6,886 nt of DNA from Phycisphaerae bacterium (lineage in GTDB: Bacteria > Planctomycetota > Phycisphaerae > Sedimentisphaerales > Anaerobacaceae). The notes beneath the pieces were generated by a model. That model saw nothing but the letters and a program-made list of their open reading frames with translations, did not search any database and had not been told where the DNA came from. The position numbers and the translations under genes are program-made. This document shows, piece after piece, positions 5,174 through 6,886 of the stretch. The stretch is taken from positions 1-6,886 of the forward strand of contig JAUVYZ010000112.1 in the NCBI GenBank assembly GCA_030602845.1, written 5' to 3'. Every line of letters begins with the position of its first letter. Positions within the stretch are counted from its first letter, which is position 1.

Positions 5174-5209
5174 AAAGGCCTGTCTTTGTGGCAGGCCTTT
5201 CCAATTTTT
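5174..5209. terminator. Bidirectional intrinsic terminator
   Basis: AAAGGCCTG (5174-5182) and CAGGCCTTT (5192-5200) form a perfect 9-bp stem with a 9-nt loop. On the plus strand TTTTT follows at 5205-5209. On the minus strand the stem's T run continues into TTTTGTTTTT. It lies between the convergent acylphosphatase and von Willebrand genes and can end transcripts from both. Confidence 0.85.
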
Positions 5210-5244
5210 ATCTTTGTGGGTTTGCTACAACTCTCGAAATCTGT

Positions 5245-6886
5245 CTAATTCTCTTCAGTTTCGCTGGGCTTGACGTCCGCCTTTTTCATCAGTCGTTTGG
5301 CCTTCGATATCAAATCGACCAGCTCAATCACATCCGCATCACCCTTGAATTCTCTGCTGAGCTGCTGGGCACGCTCGAGCACTCTCTCAAGCGTTGCGCC
5401 TTTGGCCCAGTAGCTTTTGCGAAGAATCTCGGCAAATTCAGTAACAGTTGCAGCAAGCTTAAATTCGCTGCTCGAATCACCAAAGCTTTCATTGAAATCG
5501 CCCGTAGCCATAGGACTCTTGAACTCGGTTACCGCTGTCGTATCGGCGTGTTTATAGCGGACATAAGTGGTGGCGACGGTGCCTTTTTTGTCGGGCCACA
5601 GCTTCAATTCATAAAGGGCTGTTACCGAATGCCCCGCCCCGACTTCACCGCCGTCATATTTGTCGTCGCGGAATTTGTCATCCGGCACGTCCCGGTTCTC
5701 ATAGCCAATCAGCCGATAGCTGCGCACAACCTCAGGGTTGAAATCGACCTGAACCTTAACGTCCCTGGCGACCACCTGTAAAGTGCCGGTCAGGTTGTCC
5801 TCAAAAATCCGTCTTGCCTCGGCAATAGTATCGATATAAACGTAGTGTCCGTTGCCCTTGTCACCCAGTCTTTCGAGCAGCACATCGTTATAATTGCCCA
5901 TCCCAAAACCGATAGCCGAAAGCGTAATTCCTTTCTCCGCCTTTTCCTTGATGACCTCTAAGATATCATCGGCTCCGGTCTGCCCGACGTTGGCCACGCC
6001 GTCCGAGCAAAGTATGACCCGGTTGATAAAGCCCTTTTTGTAGGCACTTTCGGCCATCCCGTACCCGATGCGAATGCCTTCCTCAGCGAATGTTGAGCCG
6101 CTGGCGTGCAGCGATTCGATAGTGGCCAAAATCTCGTCCTTTTCGTCAAGGTCCTTATGCTCCATCACTTTTCTGCCCCGGCTGCCGTAAACAGCTATCC
6201 CTATCTTATCTTCAGGCCTTAATCGCTCAATAAGCATTCGAAGGCATTTCTTAACCAGGCCGAGCCGGTTCTCCCGCCTCATCGACCCGGACACATCAAT
6301 CACGAAGGTCAAAATCGCCGGCTTGCGGTTCTCTTCACTCACCCGTTTTGCCTTCAGGCCGAGTCGCAGTAAATAGCTGTTCTTGCGCCCCGTCCCGAAT
6401 TTCCACGGTGCAGCTTCCGCGTACACCTCAAACACATCCTCCTGTGGAGCGGGATAGCCGTATTTGAAATAATTGACAAACTCCTCAACCCTGACCGCCT
6501 TTTCCGGCGGCAGATGTCCGTCCTGCAGATAGCCACGGACAATCGTGTAGCTGCCGGTATCAACATCCGTTGCGAAAGTGGACAGACGGTCATCCTCGGT
6601 ATCGATAAACGGATTGACGCCGTAATTCTTAAAGAACATTGCGTCAACATCCTCACCGTTTGGCGGCGTAGTACCGCCGTGCGCCATCGGATAACCACCC
6701 GGCCCCGGCTCAGGCGGCCGACAAACAACTCCTGGTGCTCTCTTAATATCCAGCCCAAAACTCCTCGGTGTGCCGACAAAAGCCGGTTTACGTCCTGCAC
6801 TTCCTCGAAGGGACTTCAATGCTAACGCTTCCGGCCCATCCACTTCCGCTTTCTCCGCTTTTGCATGTAACCAGCTTGGGTCCTCC
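5245..6886 (-). CDS. von Willebrand factor A protein, YfbK type (5' end beyond window)
   Basis: The frame is open to the right edge, so the true start lies outside; 546 residues are visible. A GTG at 6843 is possible but the upstream frame has no stop, and no signal peptide follows the GTG. Numbering from that GTG, residues 40-65 are a Pro/Gly-rich linker. Residues 68-165 match the N-terminal von Willebrand-associated domain (FFKNYGVNPF at 70-79, LSTFATDVDTGSYT at 87-100). Residues 177-350 are the VWA domain with a complete metal site: DVSGS at 183-187, Thr251 and Asp281. Residues 355-520 match the YfbK C-terminal domain (GGEVGAGHSVTALYE at 398-412). The tail is Lys/Glu-rich. VWA proteins bind partners through a divalent metal; the partner here is not visible. 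Relatives are usually exported or membrane-anchored, which cannot be tested without the N-terminus. It ends at a terminator shared with the acylphosphatase. Confidence 0.9.
   Translation of the reverse strand, partial: EDPSWLHAKAEKAEVDGPEALALKSLRGSAGRKPAFVGTPRSFGLDIKRAPGVVCRPPEPGPGGYPMAHGGTTPPNGEDVDAMFFKNYGVNPFIDTEDDRLSTFATDVDTGSYTIVRGYLQDGHLPPEKAVRVEEFVNYFKYGYPAPQEDVFEVYAEAAPWKFGTGRKNSYLLRLGLKAKRVSEENRKPAILTFVIDVSGSMRRENRLGLVKKCLRMLIERLRPEDKIGIAVYGSRGRKVMEHKDLDEKDEILATIESLHASGSTFAEEGIRIGYGMAESAYKKGFINRVILCSDGVANVGQTGADDILEVIKEKAEKGITLSAIGFGMGNYNDVLLERLGDKGNGHYVYIDTIAEARRIFEDNLTGTLQVVARDVKVQVDFNPEVVRSYRLIGYENRDVPDDKFRDDKYDGGEVGAGHSVTALYELKLWPDKKGTVATTYVRYKHADTTAVTEFKSPMATGDFNESFGDSSSEFKLAATVTEFAEILRKSYWAKGATLERVLERAQQLSREFKGDADVIELVDLISKAKRLMKKADVKPSETEEN

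Noticed and set aside
4779..5204. 141-codon minus-strand open frame opposite the acylphosphatase gene
   Set aside because: It is antisense to a gene with both acylphosphatase signatures, and one end is read from the heptad repeat.
5183..5219. Direct repeat TCTTTGTGG at 5183-5191 and 5211-5219
   Set aside because: There are only two copies, one in the terminator loop; no flanking structure supports an attachment site or mobile element end.
5188..5781. 197-codon plus-strand open frame opposite the von Willebrand gene
   Set aside because: It lies antisense to a well-conserved coding region, starts inside the terminator hairpin and resembles no known family.

Overview
The window reads as a stretch of bacterial chromosome with about 50% G+C. 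It probably comes from a member of the Planctomycetota, most likely a Phycisphaerae-type lineage known mainly from environmental genomes. This is inference. It rests on the pairing of a DUF1080 lipoprotein with a Tat-exported Gfo/Idh/MocA oxidoreductase, on a YfbK-type von Willebrand protein with a Pro/Gly-rich N-terminal linker, and on the GRDQGT form of the cytidylate kinase motif. No mobile element, CRISPR array, tRNA or rRNA was recognised.

Layout, left to right. (1) 1-1280, minus strand: a two-gene unit with its own good sigma70-like promoter (1374-1402). It encodes a DUF1080 (3-keto-disaccharide hydrolase family) lipoprotein, then an intergenic stem-loop, then the N-terminal 192 residues of a Tat-exported Gfo/Idh/MocA oxidoreductase that runs off the left edge. 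Both products should be extracytoplasmic, and the pair fits the oxidise-then-cleave route of glycoside breakdown. (2) 1467-4583, minus strand: a tightly packed four-gene operon. The order is GAF-PP2C (RsbU/SpoIIE-type) phosphatase, VOC-fold protein, cytidylate kinase (cmk), then 1-acylglycerol-3-phosphate acyltransferase (plsC). Junctions are a 3-nt gap, a 1-nt gap and an overlap. A TATAAT promoter at 4660-4688 reads into it. (3) 4833-5102, plus strand: acylphosphatase, divergent from the operon. (4) 5174-5200: a bidirectional terminator hairpin between convergent genes. (5) 5245-6886, minus strand: a von Willebrand factor A (YfbK-type) protein whose true start lies beyond the right edge.

The most unusual structure is between the genes. 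Short tandem arrays with an exact 7-bp period but different unit sequences sit at gene edges. One forms the last codons and stop of plsC, one lies just upstream of the phosphatase gene, where an inverted partner lets it fold into a hairpin in the predicted leader, and one stops 4 nt before the acylphosphatase ATG. They resemble the heptanucleotide short tandem repeats known from filamentous cyanobacteria. I did not find a clearly new multi-gene system; most genes are recognisable housekeeping, signalling or glycan-related families. No gene-free stretch exceeds 300 bases.
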